DNA of 64,000 bases, taken from the NCBI GenBank assembly GCA_964519985.1, contig CAZFMF010000005.1, positions 62,001-126,000 of the forward strand, given 5' to 3'. Numbering within the stretch: the stretch's first letter is position 1; the number at the start of each line of letters is the position of its first letter. Under the pieces are notes generated by a model. It was not told the origin of the DNA. It made no database searches and worked only from the letters and a program-made list of their open reading frames with translations. Source of the stretch: JAIEOG01 sp964519985. GTDB taxonomy: Bacteria; Bdellovibrionota; FAC87; UBA2466. The position numbers and the translations under genes are program-made. Of the stretch, positions 39,058-47,407 are shown piece by piece.

Positions 39058-42045
39058 CTAATTCTCATCGATGTTTACGAGGCGTCCGTCTTGGTCCTGT
39101 AACCTAGTGGAGATTTGGAGGGGGAGTTTCAGGACACTCGTGATGTACCGATCGTAGTCCCGTTCATCGGGAAAGAGGTAAACGTCTTTGACCCGGTTCC
39201 GATAGCCATCGTTCCTCTGCATCGCCGTACGAATCTCTTGGTAGTTATCGCCGTTTCGGAAGCGGTCGAGAAGAATCCGCTGCGCGTTTCCATGAAACGT
39301 ACCAAACGTTTTGGCCGTCGTAAGGGTGGGAATGACCACCAAATGGGGAGATTGCGCCGCTTCTAGTTCATGCACGGCTTTGGTGTGAGACCAACAGCTC
39401 GTGTTGAAGTAAACCAGAGGGCCCTTCCCCTCCTTTTCTCGGTGTCGAATCCATGTGCCAAATTCTTCGTTGGATAAAAGCATCCCCGTACCGGCAACAT
39501 TCACGGGGAAGATGAGTTTTATCTCCTCTCGGGCGCCATCGGCCCCCGCTTTGATTCCGATTCGTACCGCGGCCTTTTGCGGAAAACGAAAAAGGTTTTT
39601 TTCATCCCCGTCCGAGTGCGCTTCTTTCAAGAAGTAGTCCATCCGCCCACTCGTCACTTCCTCTTTCAACCAACCGTGCGTGTCCTCAATCGGTTTCGCT
39701 TCACCGAATACAAACCCTTCACCTTGGTAGTAGTCCAGGTAGTCACCCATTAACGAACCGGCATTGGCAATATTGGAACCCGCCATGACGGTCCCGGATA
39801 ACACCCCGTCCTTCTTCAAGTCGTCATAAGGGAACGCCGTCGAGTTATCCACCAAGCCTTTGCGTCCCGCCACCAGATCCACTTTCACCGAAGCCTTGTA
39901 TTCATTCTTCCCATGTTTCCACTGAATCTCCCGGTCGAGCCCCGGCAGCTCGAGCGGGCCCGGGGTGGTATTGGCGGCAATACTCAACGGAACCGGAGGC
40001 AACGCGCGGGCGTGGAATCCAAAGCGAGTGGTCGTCGCGGCATCGCCATCGATGGGTAGCGTTCCCAAAACAATCGGGCGGAGGCGATCGGCTTCGCGCA
40101 CGATGGTTAAATCGGTGAGCCCCGACGGCTTATCGCCAAACCAAGGCTTCACGGTGTGATACGCAAACTTATAAAGTTTCGACAAAAACACTCCCTGAAA
40201 AGCGCTGGTGTCCGCCGCGCTGTGGGCAAGCGATTCGGCGATGTAGTCGCGATAGCTTTCCTTCTCACTCTCCGGAAGTTTCGACAGGAGTCGAGAAAGC
40301 AGGGAAAGACTGTGCCAATCCGCGGCCCGCGTTCGCAGGGGAGGATTCGCCGCTTTCCGAAACTCCAAATATTTCTTGGCCGTTTTTTCCAAACCCGTCA
40401 GCTCCGGTTCCGATCGGCAATTGCGATCGGAAGAAAGTGGAGGCAACTGAAGGAGCGACGGGAATTGGCGGACGAGGTCGTCGAAGAGCAGCGGGGAAAC
40501 GGCCATCACCGTTTCCAAAGCACCGCGGATCAAATCGGGTTGCTTTTCCACCCATGAAGACCGCAGGATCGCGGTGAGCACAGAGAGATGCTTTTCGGGA
40601 TCAAAGCCTTTCGGCCTTTGAAAACGCACCAAGTATTTGCCGGCGAGTTCCGCGTTGAGACTCGAGCCGGAGACGGGTGGTGCAGCCATATCCCAGGCTT
40701 TTTCGTCGAATGCGGTTCCGCACAGGCGACTATCTTCGAAGAGCGGCTTAAGATTTGCCTCGCCTTCGCTTACCGAGAGCCGGGAAGAAGCACAAAGGAT
40801 TTTGAAGTCCTTGATGTAAATCAAACCTCCGTTCTCTTCGAGGACCATATTTCCTCCGGCAAACTTGGGCTCACTAAAATGGGCCAACGACTTCGAAACG
40901 AACGGGGTTGCCCGCCCGCTTTCGACATCCACCAGAAAGCGACCTCCCGTCTGCGGGGGAAAGGTGACCAGAGATTTTCCGTCCGGAGAGAATTTCGATT
41001 GGGCACCGACTAGGTTGGGCGCGATTTCCGTGTTAAGCCATTTCGGGCGCAGAGTGTCCACATCGTAGAGCGCAATACCCTGAGAAACCACGTCTCCAAT
41101 CATCAACAAAGAACTCTGGTCGGGCGTGAAGCTGCGCGCATAGTAACCGGGTGTTTCTTTCTGCTTGGTAACCTCTCCCGACGCTATATCAATGGATGCG
41201 AGCCCCATGCCTCCGGCAATGATCCGGGTTCCGTCCGCACTAGGCCCCACCGTCCAGCACTTGAACGGAAGCCTGGTTTTACGAGATTTTCCCGATGCAA
41301 GGTTGTGGATATCGAGGACCTCGGCCGAGTCCTCGTAACTCACCAGGTGCTTGGAGTCAGGAGTAAAGAAAACCTTTGCCGCGTCGGTTGAGTCGAGACT
41401 GCGGTGGTGTTCTGGCCGGATGACCTGAACCTCTTCTTTTGTTGCGAGATCAAAAAGATGAGCTGTGCCATCCTTCCCCGCGGCGACAACGTATTTCCCA
41501 TCCGGCGAAACCACTGCATCACTCGATGGCCCCGCGCCGAAATGGGCTTTTAGAAGCACCTCGAGGCTCTCGGCATCGAGAAGCTGAGTTTCCCTATCCT
41601 GTTTGACCGCTAGCAACGAACCCTGTTTCAAAAAAGCCGATTCGGAAAAATAATGCAGATCGAGGGGTATTTTTTTTAGGCTCCTCCCGCTCGGAAGTTC
41701 CAGTAGCTCGAGTTCTTTCGCGTGCCACGCCGCCAAGCGCTTGCCGTCCGGCGATAGTGAGATCCGTGGGCGGCTTTTTTTATTGTCGGAGATTAACCGC
41801 TTTGACCCATCCTCCAGGTCGACTAAATGTATCTTCCCATCATCGGACGACAGAATGGCTTGGCGCCCGTTCGGTAGAACCTCGGAGGCATACCGCTCTA
41901 CGTCGCCAATGGGGATTGTCGAGATGGAACCCGACACAAAACTTTGGCAATGATCCGGTGATTCCGGACGCCCTTTGCTTTGTTCATGGGTCTCCGCGAG
42001 AGATGGGGCCGCGCAGAGCAAGAATGTTAAATAGAGGCGTCGCAT
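39058..42045 (-). CDS. Exported WD40-like propeller protein with possible clan CD protease domain
   Basis: A 995-residue protein with a signal peptide (MRRLYLTFLLCAAPSLA). Residues 40-430 are WD40/propeller blades (SPDGKRLAAWHAKELELLEL, SPDGKYVVAAGKDGTAHLFD, TPDSKHLVSYEDSAEVLDI). A helical middle follows (about 450-680). The C-terminal third has YFLKEAHSDGDEKN and, about 75-100 residues later, GPLVYFNTSCWSHT. A strand ending in His-small residue and a later strand ending in Ser-Cys recall caspase-like clan CD peptidases, which are often fused to WD40 repeats in bacteria. This is tentative. Divergent from an ECF-like sigma gene with 92 bp between. Confidence 0.6.
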   Translation of the reverse strand: MRRLYLTFLLCAAPSLAETHEQSKGRPESPDHCQSFVSGSISTIPIGDVERYASEVLPNGRQAILSSDDGKIHLVDLEDGSKRLISDNKKSRPRISLSPDGKRLAAWHAKELELLELPSGRSLKKIPLDLHYFSESAFLKQGSLLAVKQDRETQLLDAESLEVLLKAHFGAGPSSDAVVSPDGKYVVAAGKDGTAHLFDLATKEEVQVIRPEHHRSLDSTDAAKVFFTPDSKHLVSYEDSAEVLDIHNLASGKSRKTRLPFKCWTVGPSADGTRIIAGGMGLASIDIASGEVTKQKETPGYYARSFTPDQSSLLMIGDVVSQGIALYDVDTLRPKWLNTEIAPNLVGAQSKFSPDGKSLVTFPPQTGGRFLVDVESGRATPFVSKSLAHFSEPKFAGGNMVLEENGGLIYIKDFKILCASSRLSVSEGEANLKPLFEDSRLCGTAFDEKAWDMAAPPVSGSSLNAELAGKYLVRFQRPKGFDPEKHLSVLTAILRSSWVEKQPDLIRGALETVMAVSPLLFDDLVRQFPSLLQLPPLSSDRNCRSEPELTGLEKTAKKYLEFRKAANPPLRTRAADWHSLSLLSRLLSKLPESEKESYRDYIAESLAHSAADTSAFQGVFLSKLYKFAYHTVKPWFGDKPSGLTDLTIVREADRLRPIVLGTLPIDGDAATTTRFGFHARALPPVPLSIAANTTPGPLELPGLDREIQWKHGKNEYKASVKVDLVAGRKGLVDNSTAFPYDDLKKDGVLSGTVMAGSNIANAGSLMGDYLDYYQGEGFVFGEAKPIEDTHGWLKEEVTSGRMDYFLKEAHSDGDEKNLFRFPQKAAVRIGIKAGADGAREEIKLIFPVNVAGTGMLLSNEEFGTWIRHREKEGKGPLVYFNTSCWSHTKAVHELEAAQSPHLVVIPTLTTAKTFGTFHGNAQRILLDRFRNGDNYQEIRTAMQRNDGYRNRVKDVYLFPDERDYDRYITSVLKLPLQISTRLQDQDGRLVNIDEN

Positions 42046-42137
42046 AAAAGACCAGTCACTTATCGGCTATCTTGCTAGTTTTCTTTAACTTTCCGTAGAA
42101 TCTCGTTGGCACCAAAGCGTCCTTCAAGCTATTTTTT

Positions 42138-43061
42138 TTGAGGCTCACAAAGCTTTGCGCTATAAGCGGGCACTTGTATTCATCTCATCGCAATCTCATT
42201 TTGCTGATCAGCTTTTTGGCGGGTCCCGCGTTTCCCAATCGGCCACTCACGCCCGGGTGTGACGGCAGCCTTGTCGCCCTGAACTTTCCCCACCTCCATT
42301 CCGATTTTGGGAACAACCAATCGTTCAATGACTATCTCCGGAGGATCGCCGGTCAGGTGGTTCTCGGCGATTCGGAGGCGGCGGAAGAATTTTTCATGGT
42401 GCTCTCCGGCCTTCACTACCCCCGAATTCGGCGCACAATTCACGATAGCAATGAGGCACTCGACATCTTGCAGGAAACCTTATTAGCGACCTGGGAAAAC
42501 GCGCTCAACGGGAAATTCGAAGATCCGGAAATCAGCGTGGTGACTTACACGTTCGGCATTGCCAATCGAAAAATCTGGGATTACTGGGGCGCTCGAAAAC
42601 GGCGAATCGGCGCGGTAAACGATCACCCGGCTGAAATCCCTTCTGTCCACGGCGTGGCACAAAGTCGACGCTGGCGACAGCGAGTCCACCGCGAACAAGC
42701 CGATCGGGCTGACCGCCGTCCCAGCGCGATTACCCAGCGAAAAATGGACTACTTCTTGTTGGGAGCCGCCCTGAATCAAGCGTTCGATATGTTGGAGTTT
42801 CGCGAACGAGAGTGCCTAGAGAAAAATTTCCTCGAAGGGATTTCGCTAGAGGAGATCTCCCACGGATGGGGAAACAATCGATCATGGGCGCCGGTCGTTA
42901 AGGAAACGGCGCTCCGCAAAATTCGCAACTTCTTCCACCGGGAATACCCACAATTCTACGCGCTCGGCTTTGAGGCCGCCAGCGAAGGTAGCCAGTCGGG
43001 GCTCACGGTCACCGAATCGAACCGTTGGTCCGTTCCCGATCTCGAAACCGTCGGCCCTTAA
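42138..43061 (+). CDS. ECF-like sigma factor with uncertain start
   Basis: The frame begins at TTG 42138. Region 2 is clear at about residues 85-155 (FFMVLSGLHYPRIRRTIHDS, ALDILQETLLATWENA, VVTYTFGIANRKIWDYWGARKRR) and region 4 at about 215-275 (FRERECLEKNFLEGISLEEIS, ETALRKIRNFF). The first 60 residues contain a hydrophobic stretch (NLILLISFLAGPAF) unlike a sigma factor, so the real start may be downstream, though no ATG is available before region 2. There is no adjacent anti-sigma gene. A class D beta-lactamase follows by 81 bp. Confidence 0.6.
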   Translation: MRLTKLCAISGHLYSSHRNLILLISFLAGPAFPNRPLTPGCDGSLVALNFPHLHSDFGNNQSFNDYLRRIAGQVVLGDSEAAEEFFMVLSGLHYPRIRRTIHDSNEALDILQETLLATWENALNGKFEDPEISVVTYTFGIANRKIWDYWGARKRRIGAVNDHPAEIPSVHGVAQSRRWRQRVHREQADRADRRPSAITQRKMDYFLLGAALNQAFDMLEFRERECLEKNFLEGISLEEISHGWGNNRSWAPVVKETALRKIRNFFHREYPQFYALGFEAASEGSQSGLTVTESNRWSVPDLETVGP

Positions 43062-43071
43062 CGCCGCATCG

Positions 43072-43087
43072 ACTCCGGCGCCGGAGT
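43072..43087. repeat. 16-bp palindrome copy downstream of sigma gene
   Basis: A perfect ACTCCGGCGCCGGAGT, 10 bp after the sigma stop codon and 56 bp before the beta-lactamase gene. A small hairpin CTCCA-TTCC-TGGAG follows at about 43097. May act as terminator or processing site between the two genes. Confidence 0.8.
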
Positions 43088-43142
43088 GAGGACCTCCATT
43101 CCTGGAGTGACAATGCGGGCCCGCTCTCTAAAATAATCCCCG

Positions 43143-43955
43143 ATGCTTTACTCTCTTCGCGTCCTCACGGTCTTGTTCGCCGCCGCCGCCCTCCTGCCCG
43201 GCACGCTTTGGGCGGATCCCTTCTCTGGAAAGAGGGGGTGTTTTCTCCTCTACGATCTCACCGCCGGAAAAATGGTGTCGGAAATCGGCGGGGCGGTCTG
43301 TAAGGAGCGATTCTCTCCGTGTTCGACCTTCAAAGTGCCGCTAGCGGTGATGGCGTTCGATTCCGGTGTCTTGAAGGATGAGAACGAAGTTTTGAAATGG
43401 GATGGCAAAGTAGATCCGCGCCCGGCGGTGAACCAGGATCATAATGCCAAGACCTGGATGCGAGATTCCGTCGTTTGGTTTTCTCAACGTCTCACGCCCA
43501 AGATGGGCGAAAAGAAACTTCAGACGTACTTAAAGAGTTTTCGCTACGGGAACGAAGATCTCTCGGCCGGTTTGACGGAAGCCTGGATAGTTCCACCCGA
43601 TCAAAGTCCCGCGCTTATGATTTCCGCTTACGAGCAGCTCGAGTTTATGAAGGCATTGTGGACCGACAAGCTCCCCGCCTCGAAGCGGTCATTGCAGCTA
43701 ACGCGCGAGATCACCTTTTTAGAAACGTCGCCCGGCGGATTCCGACTCAGTGGAAAAACCGGCTCCCACTACTACCACGGTGATCCGCGCCAACGACTGG
43801 GTTGGTTCATTGCGCACCTGCAAAAAGGCAAGCAAGCCTACCTAACCGTGTTGCAATTCAGCGATCGCAAAGCCGCACCGGAGAACACCGGCTATGGCGG
43901 AATGGCCGCCAAAGAACTGACGAAAGCGCAGTTGCGCGAAGCGGGGATCTGGTAA
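43143..43955 (+). CDS. Class D (OXA-type) serine beta-lactamase
   Basis: A 270-residue protein with a signal peptide (MLYSLRVLTVLFAAAALLPG). All class D motifs are present and correctly spaced: S61-T-F-K64 (nucleophile and the lysine that is carbamylated), S109-V-V, Y135-G-N and K205-T-G. WFIAHLQKGKQAYLTVLQFSDR matches the C-terminal helix and strand. It hydrolyses beta-lactams in the periplasm, but many chromosomal members of environmental bacteria have weak activity or unknown natural roles, and the spectrum cannot be read here. No transposon or cassette features surround it. Confidence 0.9.
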   Translation: MLYSLRVLTVLFAAAALLPGTLWADPFSGKRGCFLLYDLTAGKMVSEIGGAVCKERFSPCSTFKVPLAVMAFDSGVLKDENEVLKWDGKVDPRPAVNQDHNAKTWMRDSVVWFSQRLTPKMGEKKLQTYLKSFRYGNEDLSAGLTEAWIVPPDQSPALMISAYEQLEFMKALWTDKLPASKRSLQLTREITFLETSPGGFRLSGKTGSHYYHGDPRQRLGWFIAHLQKGKQAYLTVLQFSDRKAAPENTGYGGMAAKELTKAQLREAGIW

Positions 43956-44001
43956 TAACACCCGCTACTCCACAACGTGCCTTCCGCCATTCGACCCCGG
44001 C

Positions 44002-44568
44002 TTAGCGGATCGAATCCAAACAATCGGTCAGAGTCTTGGAATAGTACTGATCGATGAAACGATCGTTGTCGTAATCGTAGATCGCCGTTTTGCCGTTCGC
44101 ATTCGAGGCACAAGTCAAACCGCGTCGGCTCGCGCGCAGGGTCCGGGTGCATTCGTACGACGTTTTGGCGTAGTACTTATCGATGTACTTGTTGCGCGCC
44201 TTATCGAAGATCGCGTAACCGTCCTTGCCTTGCTGGCAGCTCAATTTCGGATGGTACGTGTGCAACGAATCAATGCACTCATCGACGGTCTTTGAATAGT
44301 AAGCGTCGATGAACTTCTGGGCGGCAAGATCGTAGATCGCCAATCGGCCGTTCGCATTCGACAAACAGGTTTGGCTCCCGAAACTTGCCCGCACGATGCG
44401 ATTACAGTCGGTCACCGACTGAGAATAGTATTGATCGAGAAACCGGTTGGCATCCAAATCGAAAATGGCGGCTTTGCCGCTCGCGTTGGTCTTACAGATC
44501 AAACGCGCTTCCGCGATGGAACCGAATACCAAGAAAATGGCCAGAAATGAAAAAAGACGAGTCCCCAT
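44002..44568 (-). CDS. Exported protein of four Cys-paired repeats
   Basis: About 188 residues from ATG 44568, which has GGGGGA upstream (the frame reaches 44583). The signal peptide ends at IAEA. The mature protein is four tandem repeats of about 42 residues, each with an early and a late Cys: LICKTNASGKAAIFD...DQYYSQSVTDCNR, then variants with AIYDLAAQKFIDAYYSKT, AIFDKARNKYIDKYYAKT and AIYDYDNDRFIDQYYSKT. The Cys pair probably closes each unit. I know no named family. A periplasmic or surface binding role is a guess. Confidence 0.6.
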   Translation of the reverse strand: MGTRLFSFLAIFLVFGSIAEARLICKTNASGKAAIFDLDANRFLDQYYSQSVTDCNRIVRASFGSQTCLSNANGRLAIYDLAAQKFIDAYYSKTVDECIDSLHTYHPKLSCQQGKDGYAIFDKARNKYIDKYYAKTSYECTRTLRASRRGLTCASNANGKTAIYDYDNDRFIDQYYSKTLTDCLDSIR

Positions 44569-44643
44569 GATTTTATCCCCCACGGCGAATGATCCGCAGT
44601 GAGTGGTTCCCCGTCAAACGCGGCGCGCCGCGACGACCTAGAC

Positions 44644-44672
44644 TTGACAGTCGGTTCGGGTCGAACCATACC
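44644..44672 (+). promoter_or_regulatory. Candidate sigma-70-type promoter
   Basis: TTGACA at 44644-44649 matches the -35 consensus. CATACC at 44667-44672, 17 bases later, is a poor -10. It would lie 31 bp before the TTG start of the gene at 44703. Supported only by the -35 match and position. Confidence 0.35.
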
Positions 44673-44702
44673 CGAAGTAGGTTTTTTTAATTGGGGGTTC
44701 CT

Positions 44703-45362
44703 TTGAAAAAGTTGCTTTCGCTGACCGTAGCTTTCGTCACACTAAACACATCTGCTTTTGCGGGCACCATTAAGGTAACGGACGAAGGGGGCACGGTCGC
44801 CAACCTCATCGAGAACAATCGCTATCGGGTCGCCGTTTCCGAGCGGCTCCACGTGGTGATTGACGATGAAAAAATCGATACCGTGCTAAAGCTCTCCGGC
44901 TACGCCACCCGGCACAATCTCCTGGGTTCCAGTTATGTCGCGCGCAGTTACGTCACGGACGGCGCCACGCTTTCGGAAACGAACATTCTCGACGAACTCA
45001 AAGCCATCCCCGTGCGGGCCCTGCGCCTCAACGTCGTTTTCCCGCTCAGAGCCAGCTCGCTGCGCGACAAGTTTTCCGAAGCGCTGAAAGACAACGGCAT
45101 CGATGCAAAAAAAGATGTCGCGATCAAAGCCTTAATGGATCAACTCACCTTTAATGTCGCCCCGGGTGATACGATCGACTTCATTTCCGCCACGCGGACG
45201 AACGGGAAGGACCTCGTTTCGATCCTGGTCTCCACTCTTCCCAACGCCCTGCAAACCAGCGATGCCGAACTGGGGCTGAAATTCTGGAAAATCTGGTTTG
45301 GCAAAACCCAGGACGCCGACATGGCCAAAGTCAAAAAAGCGCTCATCACCGGCAAGAACTGA
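44703..45362 (+). CDS. Exported protein resembling a chalcone-isomerase-like/CHRD-type periplasmic protein, function unknown
   Basis: About 219 residues from TTG 44703, chosen for the signal peptide MKKLLSLTVAFVTLNTSAFA and a GGGGG run five bases upstream. The mature part alternates strands and helices: RYRVAVSERLHVVIDDEKI, GYATRHNLLGSSYVARSYV, IPVRALRLNVVFPLRASSLR, then APGDTIDFISATRTNGKDLVSI. The last three (Leu/Arg helix, moderate-length strands) recall the chalcone-isomerase-like fold, but that is a weak impression. A lipoprotein gene follows 22 bp later, probably in the same operon. Confidence 0.4.
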   Translation: MKKLLSLTVAFVTLNTSAFAGTIKVTDEGGTVANLIENNRYRVAVSERLHVVIDDEKIDTVLKLSGYATRHNLLGSSYVARSYVTDGATLSETNILDELKAIPVRALRLNVVFPLRASSLRDKFSEALKDNGIDAKKDVAIKALMDQLTFNVAPGDTIDFISATRTNGKDLVSILVSTLPNALQTSDAELGLKFWKIWFGKTQDADMAKVKKALITGKN

Positions 45363-45384
45363 TCGCACTGAGTAAGGAAGCACC

Positions 45385-46194
45385 ATGAAAGCGATTCTTT
45401 TTTCCCTTACGGCGTTGGCTCTGACTTCCGGTTGTGGCATCGCGCGCATGACCGAAGAAACGCGGGATCAGGTCGTGGAGAGCAATCGCAAACAGGGTGA
45501 GCTTCTGTCGAAAGTGAAAATGCAGGCGCTCGACCAAACCTGTGGGCGACTCGCCTTCACCGATCCGCGGCTCGACGCGGCCACGGAGTACGAACGCCTC
45601 GCGGCCCTCACCCCCTACGCGCGCGAATGCGGCAAAGAAGGATCGCCGACGGATCTCATTGAACTGAGCTACCTGCTACTCAAAACGGTGAACACGGTGG
45701 GGAACAATCCGGAAGGTGCACGCACTCGGTACTACGCACTGGGGACGCTCGCCGCCTATATGCCGGATGAGAAATTTGGGGCTTTGATCGACGAACAAAT
45801 TACCCAAGGGGGGCGCTACTACTCCGAAGCGCACCAGGTCGCGGCCTTACGCTTTCACTTCATCAATAAGTACCGTTTGCAGCCGATTTTCGACGAAACC
45901 GGGCGTCCCGACGGCTTTAGCCGCGTAACCCTAACCCAGCTCAAGGAAGCGGTTGGCTTTTACAAGCAGCTGGCGGCCATCGCCCATTCGCCCTACCGTG
46001 ATCGGTTCGTTTTCATTTCGGGCGACCACGAAATGGAACTCGATCTCGCCCCGGTCAGCCGGGATGAAAGCCGCAATTGGTTGGCGGACTTCGATGGCTT
46101 GAACACCACGATTGCCGACAAATTCAATGCTGCGGCCGACCCCGCGGATCGTGCCTCCCCGCAAGCTCAGGAACTGCTCAACCAGTTGAAATAG
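45385..46194 (+). CDS. Lipoprotein of unknown function
   Basis: A 269-residue protein with a lipoprotein signal (MKAILFSLTALALTSGCGIA, Cys17). After a charged helical stretch (MTEETRDQVVESNRKQGELL) the mature protein is all-helical (ALTPYARECGKEGSPTDLIEL, QVAALRFHFINKYRLQPIFD, LTQLKEAVGFYKQLAAIAHS). Two Cys pairs are possible (DQTCGRL, ARECGKE). 22 bp after the 44703 gene, so likely in the same transcript and perhaps the same complex. Family not recognised. Confidence 0.55.
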   Translation: MKAILFSLTALALTSGCGIARMTEETRDQVVESNRKQGELLSKVKMQALDQTCGRLAFTDPRLDAATEYERLAALTPYARECGKEGSPTDLIELSYLLLKTVNTVGNNPEGARTRYYALGTLAAYMPDEKFGALIDEQITQGGRYYSEAHQVAALRFHFINKYRLQPIFDETGRPDGFSRVTLTQLKEAVGFYKQLAAIAHSPYRDRFVFISGDHEMELDLAPVSRDESRNWLADFDGLNTTIADKFNAAADPADRASPQAQELLNQLK

Positions 46195-46535
46195 CCTCCC
46201 ATCTGCACCCTTGAGCTTGGCGCTCGAAAGGGTTAGGAGGAGTGCGCTTCCCGTGGATAACGGGATGCGGCTTCGGGAGGGTTCTTGGTACGCATTCTAA
46301 CTCTTTTCGGCCTCACCTCGCTCTTGTCGTCGTTCGTCCACGCGACCGAATGAGTAGTCGAGAGCATGTTTACCCTCTAGACACCTGCTTGACACATTTC
46401 GTCCCGCGGACGTTGCGCGCATGCCTATGGCCACCCCTGTAGTCTTACGGACTGCGTATTCCGTCTTGGTACGGCAAATGCTCTATGGCTGCCCGTCGCT
46501 TGGTGCGACCGAGTTTTTGATTGGGTGGGTGTGTG
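46195..46535. other. 341-bp non-coding stretch
   Basis: No ORF with coding character, no tRNA and no member of the two repeat families. TTGACA at 46389-46394 has no matching -10 at 16-18 bases. The stretch must hold the promoter of the Gly/Tyr-rich gene and its 5' leader. I see no other structure. Confidence 0.4.
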
Positions 46536-47324
46536 ATGAAAAAAGTTTTCTTGTCGGCGATTTGTTTGCTCAGCCTTTTTCCGGCTGAGGCGTATGGTGA
46601 GAGCGTCCAGAGTTTGCGGGCGCGGCACGCGTCGACGGTGACGGGTTCGCACGGAGCGATGGCGACGACCTCGTCGAGCGGCCGCCCGGTGGCGGATGAG
46701 AGCACGGCGTACATGGCGCAGCCTTACGGATATCCGTACAGCAGCCCCGGGTACCAAACGCCGGTACAAGGTTACGGCTACCCGTACTCGAGCCCCGGAT
46801 ACAACACTTACGGTTACAATAACTACAATAACTATAACTACACGTCCGGCTACCCTTCGAACTTCAACAACTACGGCGTCTATGCCAACCCGATGATGGG
46901 GTACGGCAATATGGGCTACGGCGGAATGGGTTACGGAAACAACCTGGGCTACCTAAACCCGATGTTGGCGCGCAATACGGTACCACCGGTTTCGATGGGA
47001 CCGGCCGGTTACAATAACGGCTCCAGTATCTGGAACTCGCCGTTGATTCTGAACCACCGTTACAGCTCGCCGGTCGGCATGGGCGGATCGGTTTGGGGCA
47101 ATCAGGGCTACGGAATGGGCAACGGGTACGGCGGCTATGGTTACAATGACTATAGCTTGTTGGGTGGTTACGGATATGGCGGCTACGGCTACAGCGACTA
47201 CAGCTTGCTCGGCGGCTATGGCGACTACAGTTATGGCTACGGCGCCGGTTACGGTTACGATGGTGGATTCGCGATGGATCTTGGCGGTTACGGCTGGGAT
47301 TTCGATCTCAACATCGGCTGGTAA
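46536..47324 (+). CDS. Exported Gly/Tyr/Asn-rich low-complexity protein
   Basis: About 262 residues from ATG 46536 (the frame opens 15 bases earlier at TTG). The signal peptide is MKKVFLSAICLLSLFPAEAY. From residue 65 the protein is dominated by GYG, YNNYNNYNY and GGYGYGGYGY runs, with repeated units YGYPYSSPGY (twice) and GYGYxDYSLLGGYG (twice). Such composition is seen in secreted structural or adhesive proteins and in phase-separating sequences. No enzyme motif. Codon choice is GC-rich like the neighbours, so it is not an obvious recent import. Converges on the UbiB-like gene across a REP-like element. Confidence 0.6.
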   Translation: MKKVFLSAICLLSLFPAEAYGESVQSLRARHASTVTGSHGAMATTSSSGRPVADESTAYMAQPYGYPYSSPGYQTPVQGYGYPYSSPGYNTYGYNNYNNYNYTSGYPSNFNNYGVYANPMMGYGNMGYGGMGYGNNLGYLNPMLARNTVPPVSMGPAGYNNGSSIWNSPLILNHRYSSPVGMGGSVWGNQGYGMGNGYGGYGYNDYSLLGGYGYGGYGYSDYSLLGGYGDYSYGYGAGYGYDGGFAMDLGGYGWDFDLNIGW

Positions 47325-47330
47325 TGTCTT

Positions 47331-47407
47331 TTCGAGCGTAGCGAAGCAATCTCGCAGCGCAATCGCGGCGGGGTTGCTTCGTCGCCCTTCGTGCTCCTCG
47401 CAATGAC
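47331..47407. repeat. REP-like palindromic element 3 (convergent junction)
   Basis: Starts CGAGCGTAGCGAAGCAATCT and ends TTGCTTCGTCG...CTCGCAATGAC. Arms CGAAGCAA/TTGCTTCG and CGAG/CTCG nest. It fills the gap between the stop of the Gly/Tyr-rich gene and the stop of the leftward UbiB-like gene. Confidence 0.8.

Noticed and set aside
46389..46394. TTGACA as a promoter of the Gly/Tyr-rich gene
   Set aside because: No acceptable -10 hexamer at 16-18 bases downstream.
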